In this document: positions 1 through 7,062 of the stretch, piece by piece | Layout of the letters: every line of letters starts with the position of its first letter | How positions within the stretch are numbered: position 1 is the first letter of the stretch | Origin: Oscillospiraceae bacterium | GTDB lineage: Bacteria > Bacillota_A > Clostridia > Oscillospirales > Ruminococcaceae | Direction: 5' to 3' | Length of the DNA: 16,552 bases | Assembly: GCA_017523995.1 (NCBI GenBank) | Contig: JAFWUX010000155.1 | Coordinates: 1 to 16,552, forward strand | Program-made: the position numbers and the translations under genes | The notes under the pieces: model-generated | The model's input: only the letters and a program-made list of their open reading frames with translations | What the model was told of the DNA's origin: nothing | Database searches by the model: none

Positions 1-788
1 CCAGTGATGTAGAGCCGCATCAGCTTCGGGTTGTATTCATACTTGCGGAGCAGAGCAAAGATGTTGTCTGCATATTCGGAAATCGCCTGACGGAGAACCT
101 CCGCGTATTCGCTGTCGATATCCGCTTTTCCGTAACGAATCATGGTCTGAATGATCGTCTCGTCCACAGTCACGCCGAGCTTGTCCATCATGGCATTGGA
201 CGCAGCCTTGACGCACTGGTTCACGCCCATTTTCTCGGTGTAGCTCTGTGTGGTGATCGGCTTGCGGTTGTTAATCTTCATGATATTGACCGTACCGTTG
301 CCGATGTCCGCGAGCATATTCAGTCCGGTCATATCCTTGAGATACGGCACAACAGCGGCATAGCCCTGCGGAAATACGCTACATCCGATGATGCGGACGG
401 AGTAGAGCCTGTCCTCATACTTGAAGTCCACGCTCTCCCTTTGGAGCATATACTTGCGGAAATCCTCACGCTGGCGGCTTACCCATGTAAGGGGGAGACC
501 GACCGCAAGCCAAACATCAGCTGAGGTGATGCCCTCATGGTTCAGTTCACGGGCAATGCCCATAAGCGTGAACAGGTAATAGTCATTGTCCTCACATTTG
601 TCTGCGAGATACTCTTTGTGTCCTTCACCGATGAGATAATAGTTCTCGTTATAGCAGAGCGTGTTCCTGGTGAAGATCGGCGCGGCATCCAGTCTGGCGA
701 TGCCTGTCGGCGTGACCGTGTTCGCGGTCTTGATGTTCCCGTAGCCGTGGTCGATGCCCACGATGAGGAAGTCCTTGTATCGCTTCAT
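1..788 (-). CDS. ParM/StbA-like actin-family segregation ATPase (3' end outside window)
   Basis: Actin-like ATPase of the ParM/StbA type. Such proteins polymerise into filaments that push apart copies of plasmids or integrative elements. The first 262 residues are visible. A phosphate-1 loop IDHGYGNIK (about residues 12-20) and a phosphate-2 loop LADIGNG (about 159-165, D161) are the nucleotide-binding signatures of the actin/Hsp70 fold. The adenosine motif begins just at the window edge (LYITG). I chose the ATG at 788 because GGAGGG at 795-800 lies 6 nt upstream; the in-frame ATG at 794 touches that site and is unlikely. No ParR-like partner is visible, because the downstream side is cut off. 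ParM-like genes of this kind in Firmicutes usually belong to conjugative or mobilisable elements, which suggests such an element or its remnant at the left edge. Family assignment is fairly sure; the exact subfamily is not. Confidence 0.85.
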   Translation of the reverse strand, partial: MKRYKDFLIVGIDHGYGNIKTANTVTPTGIARLDAAPIFTRNTLCYNENYYLIGEGHKEYLADKCEDNDYYLFTLMGIARELNHEGITSADVWLAVGLPLTWVSRQREDFRKYMLQRESVDFKYEDRLYSVRIIGCSVFPQGYAAVVPYLKDMTGLNMLADIGNGTVNIMKINNRKPITTQSYTEKMGVNQCVKAASNAMMDKLGVTVDETIIQTMIRYGKADIDSEYAEVLRQAISEYADNIFALLRKYEYNPKLMRLYIT

Positions 789-858
789 TTGCATCCCTCC
801 GTATATATTTCTTATTCGGTTCTCTGAGATACGGCCGCTATCCCCTGAACCTGAATCC

Positions 859-864
859 ATTATA
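859..864 (-). promoter_or_regulatory. Possible -10 box for the ParM-like gene
   Basis: A perfect TATAAT on the minus strand lies about 70 nt upstream of the ParM-like start. No good -35 box is found at 17 or 18 bp; the best hexamers there are TCCCTA and ATCCCT. Either the promoter is weak or it depends on a regulator. Confidence 0.35.
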
Positions 865-894
865 TATCTTTTCCGAGGGCTTAGGGATGGCTGT

Positions 895-913
895 GTGTTG
901 CATGAGTGTTGCA
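895..913. repeat. Two direct repeats GTGTTGCA, 11-bp period
   Basis: GTGTTGCA occurs at 895-902 and again at 906-913, exactly one helical turn apart, just upstream of the -35 region of the ParM-like gene. Actin-type partition systems such as R1 parC use 11-bp iterons around the parM promoter as ParR sites. With only two perfect copies this is a suggestion, not proof. Confidence 0.3.
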
Positions 914-925
914 CGGAAATGGCAT

Positions 926-963
926 AAAAAAACGCCCTGACCTCTTGTGTGAAGGTCAGGACG
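926..963 (-). terminator. Rho-independent terminator of the CBASS operon
   Basis: Read on the minus strand, an 11-bp stem (933-943 with 953-963, one mismatch) is followed by a run of seven T (926-932). It lies about 125 nt after the effector stop codon and separates the defence operon from the ParM-like gene. Confidence 0.8.
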
Positions 964-1087
964 TTATATAATAACTCAGCATGCTTCATGCCTAGAATAA
1001 GTAGATAGATAAGAGCAACGGATGAATTATTGTAGGGCATGAAACAGAGCAGGCAGAATCTCTATTTGAAGATTGTCTTGTCTTTCA

Positions 1088-1945
1088 CTAAGATGTTTTT
1101 TCATATAACGAAGAGTATTGCTTAGCTTTTTTGGTATGAATAATGTTCATTTCAAGAACCGGGATTTCTCGTCTTTCACCAATTAACTCCTGTAACTCCT
1201 TTACGGCTTCAGCCGTTAATTCTCTTTCAGCATGACTTTGAATAGCTTCTATTCTAATGGAAATTTCATGATACTTATAGTGCTCACATAATCTTTCAAT
1301 AATTTTCAATACTATTCCAGATGCACATACAACGGTACTCAATACATCAGATTTATAAAGCATAGATATGGCAATAACTAATGTAATTAGAAAAAAAACA
1401 ATTATATGTAGAATAATCATGCGTTTTTTTACCATCTTCTTATTCCACCATATATTTTGTTTTTGACATTCAAATTGAGCGTGAAGATGCTCTAAAGGAT
1501 TCTTAAACTCATACCAATCCTTAACACCCGGTGGTTTGTTTCGCCCAGTCTTTTGCATACTAATATCTGCTTTATTTTTGTGCCTCTGATAAGTGCTTAG
1601 AGCAATTTCTCTTAGTTCCTGTTTGCGAGCATCTGTATAATTCTCTTCACCTATCATTAAAATATAAGAATCGAAATAATTACGGAGAGCGGCAGCGTTC
1701 TTTAATTTGCGATTAAAAATACATGCAGTTATAAATGCGAAAACTTCTAATAACGCTGGTATCCCCATGCTGATGAATTTTGAAGCAGAATCAGGAACAA
1801 ATATCATTGCAGCAGATGCTATACATAACATCCAACTCAGATAATTTAATTTTTCCGCAGAATTGAAATAGTTTCTTGAAGCATACTGAATCTTCAATAA
1901 CAGGTCTTCATTTTGACGATCGTTAATGATCTGACTGTTTATCAT
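1088..1945 (-). CDS. S-4TM family membrane effector (CBASS)
   Basis: 285-residue predicted membrane protein resembling the SMODS-associated 4TM (S-4TM) effector family. In CBASS, such proteins are thought to respond to a cyclic nucleotide and damage the inner membrane of the infected cell. Four hydrophobic segments are visible: about 35-51, 57-77, 176-196 and 200-217, in two pairs around a cytosolic linker. The linker carries GVKDWYEF (140-147) and CQKQNIWW (160-167), which match the GxxDWY and CQxxNxxW patterns I associate with this family. The start at 1945 has GAGGTGAT upstream and overlaps the end of the preceding gene by 23 nt, so the two are probably translationally coupled. It is the last gene of the operon. 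The AT-rich composition contrasts with the thiamine operon. A SLATT-type pore former is the alternative, but the four-segment layout favours S-4TM. Confidence 0.75.
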   Translation of the reverse strand: MINSQIINDRQNEDLLLKIQYASRNYFNSAEKLNYLSWMLCIASAAMIFVPDSASKFISMGIPALLEVFAFITACIFNRKLKNAAALRNYFDSYILMIGEENYTDARKQELREIALSTYQRHKNKADISMQKTGRNKPPGVKDWYEFKNPLEHLHAQFECQKQNIWWNKKMVKKRMIILHIIVFFLITLVIAISMLYKSDVLSTVVCASGIVLKIIERLCEHYKYHEISIRIEAIQSHAERELTAEAVKELQELIGERREIPVLEMNIIHTKKAKQYSSLYEKTS

Positions 1946-2606
1946 ACTTTTTTATCACCTCACATAATCTCGAATAATCTCTTTCTGCAATAGAAAACAA
2001 ATAGTCATCGCAAATAAATGGATATATATAACTTCCATGACACTTTCTTGTAATCAAACCTGATTCACAAGGACAAGATAAATGACCTTTGTATTTTCTT
2101 AGTGATATAGCACGAAGCAATTTTACACATTTAACAATATCACTCTCGTGGAGGATTTGCTGATATGTCTCTATCACACCATCCAAGTCATGTCCTCGAT
2201 CGCCGTATGGGAATTCACCAAATCGCGAATAATACTCATAAGAATAATAGTATGGCTCAACTATATTCTCCATCCATTGTAATAGACTATACCCATTGTA
2301 GAAGAATAAAGCAATAAACGCTTCTGTTTCTAAACAGAGTTCACCATCAGAATATCGGTGAACATATGATTCATCAATATGGTTTCCGATATCCCAAACA
2401 AGTGGCAATTCATCATTATTCAGCGTAATAAGAATTTTGAGCTCATATTCATTATCTATGGTGAAGTTATTGTAGGAACGATTAATTCGTACTTTTCCGG
2501 AGAGAATAATTGACGAATCTTTCTCATTAGCTTCTTCTTTTAAACCGCTATATACAGCAAGAAGCTCATCAATCTGCGGTTTGATTTGAGTATAGTTGAT
2601 TCTCAT
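1923..2606 (-). CDS. E2-like (UBC-fold) CBASS accessory protein with C-terminal SEC-C motif
   Basis: 227 residues. Residues 83-92 (HRYSDGELCL) match the H-x(3)-DG-x-LCL signature of prokaryotic E2/UBC-like proteins, so C91 is the likely catalytic cysteine. Residues 178-191 (CPCESGLITRKCHG) match the SEC-C metal-binding motif (C178, C180, C189, H190). E2-type proteins in CBASS act like ubiquitin-conjugating enzymes on the CD-NTase and raise its activity. Here there is no E1 or JAB gene, which fits the short, E2-only layout. The start ATG overlaps the CD-NTase stop in an ATGA, and the 3' end overlaps the effector gene by 23 nt, so it sits between sensor and effector. The E2 reading rests on a short motif and on context; the SEC-C reading is stronger. 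The zinc module may bind a partner or nucleic acid (inference). Confidence 0.65.
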   Translation of the reverse strand: MRINYTQIKPQIDELLAVYSGLKEEANEKDSSIILSGKVRINRSYNNFTIDNEYELKILITLNNDELPLVWDIGNHIDESYVHRYSDGELCLETEAFIALFFYNGYSLLQWMENIVEPYYYSYEYYSRFGEFPYGDRGHDLDGVIETYQQILHESDIVKCVKLLRAISLRKYKGHLSCPCESGLITRKCHGSYIYPFICDDYLFSIAERDYSRLCEVIKKYDKQSDH

Positions 2607-3814
2607 AAATGTTGATACGGCTTTGAAGCCGTTGAAGCATTAATAGGCGTAGCAACACGAGTTTTTCTGTATTTTTTTATAATCGGATTATTAGGATCAT
2701 AGTTTGCAAAACTATTCTCCAAGACAACACCAAATTGATTATCGTCTTTTTGAGTCAGTACTTCAAAAAGGTCTTTTTTAATAGCTGTAACCCATTTAAA
2801 GAAGCTCGTAGGTATTCTATCATCTTCATTCCATTTATTGGCAAGATTGTCTTCTGGATCAGCAGGGTTTGGAACATTCCATTTTCCGTTTTTATACGAT
2901 AGAGCTGGAGAATCATCATACTGTAGAGCATATTTTTCAAATGTCATTTCAGTTTGGTGAATACACACCTCAAGTTTATTCAGTACATATTCTAATAATT
3001 CAAATACAGAACAATTCTTTGTCCTGTAGTTAGATGCGATTCGAGCAGCTATTGTTGTAATCAATGCAGAAATTGGCTTAATATCATCGCCATTAGCAAG
3101 TTGAGAATAATATGCATCGCGCTGATACTTCAAAATCTGTACAACTCTTTGTAACGCAGAGTGTCTTACCTCATTCGGCAATTCCTCAACGGAAGTACTT
3201 TCAAATATACTGCGTTCTGTATATTTAGGGGCATACATTAAGAATGGGCCATTTATTTCATCAAACCACTTTTTAAAGCCTTTTGGATTATTGGATATCC
3301 AACGATAACTTTTTTCAGAATTCTGCCTTGGAATGGCAATGCTTGTATCAACTATTTGCGGACTTAACCCTTTTGTAATGAGTGCTGCTTTTTCAGAATC
3401 GGTATCGCTTACTGCCGGAACTAAATCTATTGAGAAGCTAACACCATTGATATCAGCATACTCAATTGTAAAGCATTCTTCCCACTTCACAAGTTTTCCT
3501 CCATAAGTATCGTTGCCTTTCAAAGTGTTTTCAATTAAGTCTCTCAAGCCACTTGGTGTGTACTCAGACTTTGTACCAGTAACCTGACAAATACAATCAA
3601 GATCATAGCTTGGACTTTCCGCTTTCTTTATTGGACGAGTAACCGTCCCTAATGCGAACGATCCTTGTGGATATATAGTTGCTTCAATACCATGTTCATC
3701 TAAGAACGCAGCAAGGGCTTCATATTTACTTTGAGCATTCTTAAATAAAGTTGGCGAAATATCAAGCTTTTCAATAACTGACAGGAAATCCTTTTGACGT
3801 TCAGAAATGTTCAT
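2603..3814 (-). CDS. CD-NTase (CBASS cyclic-oligonucleotide synthase)
   Basis: 403-residue nucleotidyltransferase of the cGAS/DncV-like superfamily, first gene of a CBASS operon. It should make a cyclic di- or trinucleotide on phage infection. The active site is clear: QGSFALGT with G51-S52, then DLD with D71 and D73, then SIDLVPAV with D130, the third metal-binding acid. A helical C-terminal half follows. The product cannot be read from sequence. The C-terminal tail (TASKPYQHL) is flexible-looking and does not end in glycine, which matters if the E2-like partner conjugates it. The ATG at 3814 has GGAGG 8 nt upstream and a consensus promoter. The gene is markedly AT-rich, which suggests horizontal acquisition. 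Confidence 0.88.
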   Translation of the reverse strand: MNISERQKDFLSVIEKLDISPTLFKNAQSKYEALAAFLDEHGIEATIYPQGSFALGTVTRPIKKAESPSYDLDCICQVTGTKSEYTPSGLRDLIENTLKGNDTYGGKLVKWEECFTIEYADINGVSFSIDLVPAVSDTDSEKAALITKGLSPQIVDTSIAIPRQNSEKSYRWISNNPKGFKKWFDEINGPFLMYAPKYTERSIFESTSVEELPNEVRHSALQRVVQILKYQRDAYYSQLANGDDIKPISALITTIAARIASNYRTKNCSVFELLEYVLNKLEVCIHQTEMTFEKYALQYDDSPALSYKNGKWNVPNPADPEDNLANKWNEDDRIPTSFFKWVTAIKKDLFEVLTQKDDNQFGVVLENSFANYDPNNPIIKKYRKTRVATPINASTASKPYQHL

Positions 3815-3865
3815 GATTTAATCCTCCATTTTTTTTTGCACTCATGCTATCCGAGCATTAATTAT

Positions 3866-3894
3866 AATATAACACCAATCAGGAACAATGTCAA
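3866..3894 (-). promoter_or_regulatory. Sigma-A promoter of the CBASS operon
   Basis: On the minus strand TTGACA (3889-3894) and TATATT (3866-3871) are separated by exactly 17 bp, with the start codon about 50 nt downstream. The near-consensus boxes suggest constitutive expression of the defence operon. No regulator gene of the CapH/CapP or CapW type is seen nearby. Confidence 0.85.
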
Positions 3895-3954
3895 GAACCG
3901 ACAAGTATTTGGTCTGGTTCGGAAAGATTAGCGGTCGATGTTCATTGCGTCTTC

Positions 3955-3994
3955 AAAAAGCAACGAATGAAACGCAATGTCTCATTCGTTGCTT
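3955..3994 (-). terminator. Terminator of the secretory operon
   Basis: A perfect 13-bp stem (3958-3970 with 3982-3994, 11-nt loop) is followed on the minus strand by a short T run. It lies 19 nt after the stop codon of the dockerin gene. Confidence 0.85.
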
Positions 3995-4013
3995 ATGAAC
4001 TATCTTGAGAATT

Positions 4014-5063
4014 TTATTTTTCCTTGAGCAGCTCTGCCCATGTTGTCGGAGTATGTGCTAGGGCGTTTTTGACATAATAGAGTAAAATGAGCTGTGCATC
4101 CGCCGCATCCAACACGCCGTCCGCATTGACATCCGCCGCCTTTCGCTGAGCCTGTGTCAATGCGCTGTCCTGTTTGCTAACTTCTTTGGTATAGCCGACG
4201 AGTGCAAGCTGAGCGTCATTGATATCAGTTGCTTCATCTCCGGTTAGATCACCTGTGACTTCCTTCGGAGTATAGATTTCAAGTCCGAGCTGACAGCCGG
4301 AACAATAACTTGCCACATGCATCATCGAGAAGCTTATTTTGTTGATCTCAGAAGTCTGCGATTCGATTTTATCCTTAAATGCAAGATAATCCGCATACGG
4401 AATTGCCGAAGCAGCAGCATCTGCTGATTTCAGGACGTAGATATCCGGTTCCGATTTACGCTGCAATTCAGTATCAAATTTACTGATAGTATAGCGCGGA
4501 TCAGCCGACAGTAATGCTTCAGTTTTATCAGAAACCGGCGCATAGACATAAATAGCGCTAATACTATAGTGATTGCATTGTGTTACACAGACTGATTTAC
4601 CGAGATAGGTGATGTCCGGATTCACAGCAATGCAGTTGATAATACTCTGATAGTGCTGTTCGGTTGTCCTCGACTTAGCACCCGTAACACTGAGATAATA
4701 GACCTGGTCCGTGATTTGCTCCTGCGGAATGACTTCTGCCGCTCCGACATATGTGTCATATAGAGAGACTAATTTGTTAATTTCGGAAAGCGAATGAACC
4801 TCATCAAGGATTAGTTGTTCTTCTTCCGCAAACGGTATAAGCTGGATTACAGCTGCGGAACCGTCTGGCTCAGATACGACCGGATAATCACCGATCTGCT
4901 TGATCGCTGACACATCGCCTTCAATGCGGACGGCCAACCCATATTCCATTGCGCCGGTTACACGAACAGGCTGTTTATTATTCTCCTCAGCAGATGCAAC
5001 CGAAATGCCGGTCATGTTCAGCAAAACGGAACAGCTTAATAAAAAACTGACCATTTTTTTCAT
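4014..5063 (-). CDS. Secreted dockerin-containing protein
   Basis: 349 residues. A signal peptide (about 1-25, likely cut after VASA) precedes a roughly 240-residue region that I do not recognise, with several cysteines (including C254 and C257). A type I dockerin closes the protein at about 271-335. Its two calcium-loop repeats are GDLTGDEATDINDAQLAL and ADVNADGVLDAADAQL, in the usual duplicated F-hand form. Dockerins plug a protein into cohesin-bearing scaffoldins, so this protein is probably displayed on a cellulosome- or amylosome-like complex. It starts 19 nt after the protease gene, with AAGGGATG upstream, and is the last gene of the operon. The unknown region could be an adhesion or inhibitor domain, perhaps paired with the protease; the sequence does not decide this. 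Confidence 0.8.
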   Translation of the reverse strand: MKKMVSFLLSCSVLLNMTGISVASAEENNKQPVRVTGAMEYGLAVRIEGDVSAIKQIGDYPVVSEPDGSAAVIQLIPFAEEEQLILDEVHSLSEINKLVSLYDTYVGAAEVIPQEQITDQVYYLSVTGAKSRTTEQHYQSIINCIAVNPDITYLGKSVCVTQCNHYSISAIYVYAPVSDKTEALLSADPRYTISKFDTELQRKSEPDIYVLKSADAAASAIPYADYLAFKDKIESQTSEINKISFSMMHVASYCSGCQLGLEIYTPKEVTGDLTGDEATDINDAQLALVGYTKEVSKQDSALTQAQRKAADVNADGVLDAADAQLILLYYVKNALAHTPTTWAELLKEK

Positions 5064-5082
5064 GGTTAATCATCCCTTCAAA

Positions 5083-6405
5083 TTATAGATTTGGATTATT
5101 AAAGCAAAATTGCAAAATCGGACGTATGATACGAATAGAACCACTAGCTAAAAACGGATGTAAATCATCATAGTAATACATACATTCAATTCCGACTTCA
5201 GTATCATATGTTTCATCAGGATCATTGAAAGTTTCTAATGTTGTAAACAGCGGAGCGCCGCTTCCGCCATGCCAGATATATGCAGAAGATACTATTATGT
5301 AATTATCAACAGTAGAATTAATCACTCCATCTGTTATTGCAGGTGTAGTGCCGGGGAAGAAACTTTCAGTATGAACAGAGGTCTGATTCCCCCATGCTCC
5401 GTCAAGCGCTAAGCCAAGTGGGAATTTTTTACAACTATAAGGAGCCGCAAGTAAATTCTCTGAAACTACTATGATTGCATAATCATATCTTGATGTGGGA
5501 CCGTATGTAAAATACAATGTTGGAATATGATAGCTAACTGCAGTAGCATCCAAAAACTGAGGCTGTCCATTACTCATGCCGAGATAAATGTGCTGCATTT
5601 CAGTGTTATAATGATTATAAGGATCACCTTCATTTGCAATATTGTAAAGACAGTGTGCATTCGTGAGTATCAGATGATTCCCAATAATTGCTCCTGTTCC
5701 TGCATTTCTGACAATACGTTTGTCCGTAGGAATAGCATATCTGTTTTCAACCATTTCTGACACAGGTGCTTCATTTAAACTCTTTGTGTTTTGTGCTTGA
5801 ATATTATTTAAAATTTGATTTACTGATTGTTCAATTCCCGAACTGAAAATTGTGTAATATGTATCATTATTTCTAGTCAAATCATTTCCGACGATATGTT
5901 TTTCATATTCTATGTTTTCGAAACTTGTAGATGGTGCATTTCCAGTACCCGGAGCAGAGTAATTATTGGTAGTCGGTATATTATGACTGATACAATAAAC
6001 ATAGTATGCCAAATAAGCAGTCGCATCTTCTTTGTCAATAATATATTCACCAGTCACATCCATATCATTATAATCGCCGCCATAGATTACGTCACCGCTT
6101 AAAAAGTTAAGGATATACATAGCATCGCCGGCATCCGCTCCCGATATTCCATCGAGATTCTTGATTCTACTGATATCTACGGGGGGATTAGTTCTTGACA
6201 GTTGTTCCTGAATTAATGCTTCGATTGAGTCTATTTCCAGTTCATTCAAAATGTCCTGCAAATATTCAGAATTACTTTCAGATATATTTTGAAGAGCAAT
6301 TTGAATTCTATCGGTTTCAGTAAATGCATATGCAGTTGATGAACCAAGACTGCATGCGGTAATTGACAGACTAAAGGTTGTTAACAAAGCTGTGAGTTTC
6401 TTCAT
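5083..6405 (-). CDS. Secreted trypsin-like serine protease with dockerin-like region
   Basis: 440 residues. The export signal is ambiguous: ITAC (15-18) fits a lipobox, while STAYA (23-27) fits a signal peptidase I site. Residues about 84-140 look like a degenerate dockerin (ADAGDAMYILNFLSG, then DKEDATAYLAYYV). The C-terminal half (about 220-440) is an S1-type chymotrypsin fold of the V8-like secreted group. Its triad is H251 (LTNAHC), D308 (YDYAIIVV) and S382 (GGSGAPLF), and the GxSGxP signature is intact, so it should be active. The start at 6405 has AGGAGG upstream. It lies 42 nt after the DUF6147-like gene and 19 nt before the dockerin gene. Having a dockerin-like region ahead of the protease rather than at the C-terminus is unusual but known in Ruminococcus. 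Substrate unknown. Confidence 0.85.
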   Translation of the reverse strand: MKKLTALLTTFSLSITACSLGSSTAYAFTETDRIQIALQNISESNSEYLQDILNELEIDSIEALIQEQLSRTNPPVDISRIKNLDGISGADAGDAMYILNFLSGDVIYGGDYNDMDVTGEYIIDKEDATAYLAYYVYCISHNIPTTNNYSAPGTGNAPSTSFENIEYEKHIVGNDLTRNNDTYYTIFSSGIEQSVNQILNNIQAQNTKSLNEAPVSEMVENRYAIPTDKRIVRNAGTGAIIGNHLILTNAHCLYNIANEGDPYNHYNTEMQHIYLGMSNGQPQFLDATAVSYHIPTLYFTYGPTSRYDYAIIVVSENLLAAPYSCKKFPLGLALDGAWGNQTSVHTESFFPGTTPAITDGVINSTVDNYIIVSSAYIWHGGSGAPLFTTLETFNDPDETYDTEVGIECMYYYDDLHPFLASGSIRIIRPILQFCFNNPNL

Positions 6406-6410
6406 ATCAA

Positions 6411-6446
6411 AACCTCCTCATATTCTTTTATGTCCCTACTGAGGTT
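6411..6446 (-). promoter_or_regulatory. Possible SD-sequestering hairpin of the protease gene
   Basis: On the minus strand AACCTC just after the upstream stop codon can pair with GAGGTT inside the protease ribosome binding site, with a 24-nt loop. With only 6 bp it may modestly couple translation of the two genes. Confidence 0.2.
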
Positions 6447-6447
6447 A

Positions 6448-6933
6448 TCACATCATACGCATCACCCCCGAAGTCTGGTTGATGGATTGCGACTGAGGAA
6501 ACCAGAATCCTGTTTCCTTGGCATAATGTGTCACAACAACCCGGTAATAATAGCCGTATGTCACAGGTACTCCGTAGTCATGAACATAATACGCGCTAAC
6601 ATTAGTATCCGTCAGATCAAATTCCGGTACACAGGTTGTCCACCCGTTGACGCCGTTTGCGCTTTGCTGAATCTGAATGTCGATGATCCCGATTTCAGCC
6701 ATAACGGCACTGGCTGAAGTCGATGATGTGATGTAGACCTTGTTGGAATCATTGTAGCAAGAAAGATTATAGTATGAGATCAGATTAGCGTCTTGGGGTT
6801 CTGTCGGATTCCCGGAGTTTTCGCCTGAATCCGCTGTGTTCTGCGGTGCTGTTTCCTCGGCAAATACCGAAACTGGCGCAAGCATGCAGACTGCGGCAGT
6901 CAGGCACGCGAACAGAATACGATAAGAAGCCAT
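6448..6933 (-). CDS. Small secreted protein, DUF6147-like
   Basis: 161 residues from the ATG at 6933. A reading frame is open from 6951, but AAGGAGGG lies inside that extension 7 nt before 6933, so the internal ATG is the real start. A signal peptide (about 1-21, ending VFAEE) is followed by an acidic Thr/Asn-rich linker and a beta-rich domain (IGIIDIQIQQSANGVNGW ... YYYRVVVTHYA). That domain resembles the DUF6147 family of small exported Firmicute proteins with no known function. It is the first gene of the operon with the protease and dockerin genes, behind the element shared with the anti-sigma gene, so it is probably part of the same ECF-controlled cell-surface response. The family call comes from pattern memory and is moderate. 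Confidence 0.6.
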   Translation of the reverse strand: MASYRILFACLTAAVCMLAPVSVFAEETAPQNTADSGENSGNPTEPQDANLISYYNLSCYNDSNKVYITSSTSASAVMAEIGIIDIQIQQSANGVNGWTTCVPEFDLTDTNVSAYYVHDYGVPVTYGYYYRVVVTHYAKETGFWFPQSQSINQTSGVMRMM

Positions 6934-6962
6934 AAATATCCCTCCTTTCATGTGCTTCTATC

Positions 6963-7013
6963 TATTCAATGTCATGGGATATGCCACTTTTCCCGGGATC
7001 GCAAAACTTTGTA
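6963..7013 (-). promoter_or_regulatory. Putative ECF-sigma promoter of the secretory operon
   Basis: On the minus strand TACAAA-N15-GAAAA-N13-TGACATTGAATA lies 30 nt upstream of the 6933 start. The same three blocks with identical spacing occur in front of the anti-sigma gene (7911-7961). Neither site has a sigma-A consensus, so this is most simply the motif read by the adjacent ECF sigma factor. Which blocks are -35 and -10 is not settled. Confidence 0.5.
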
Positions 7014-7022
7014 GGAGTATAC

Positions 7023-7059
7023 AAAAAAGCACGTCAAACCTTTGTGCAGTTTGACGTGC
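7023..7059 (-). terminator. Terminator after the anti-sigma gene
   Basis: A perfect 11-bp stem (7029-7039 with 7049-7059) is followed on the minus strand by six T (7023-7028), directly after the stop codon at 7063. The promoter of the secretory operon starts right behind it. Confidence 0.85.
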
Positions 7060-7062
7060 CAC

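Noticed and set aside
537..827. 96-residue plus-strand frame opposite the ParM-like gene
   Set aside because: The minus-strand reading gives clear actin-family motifs; this is a shadow.
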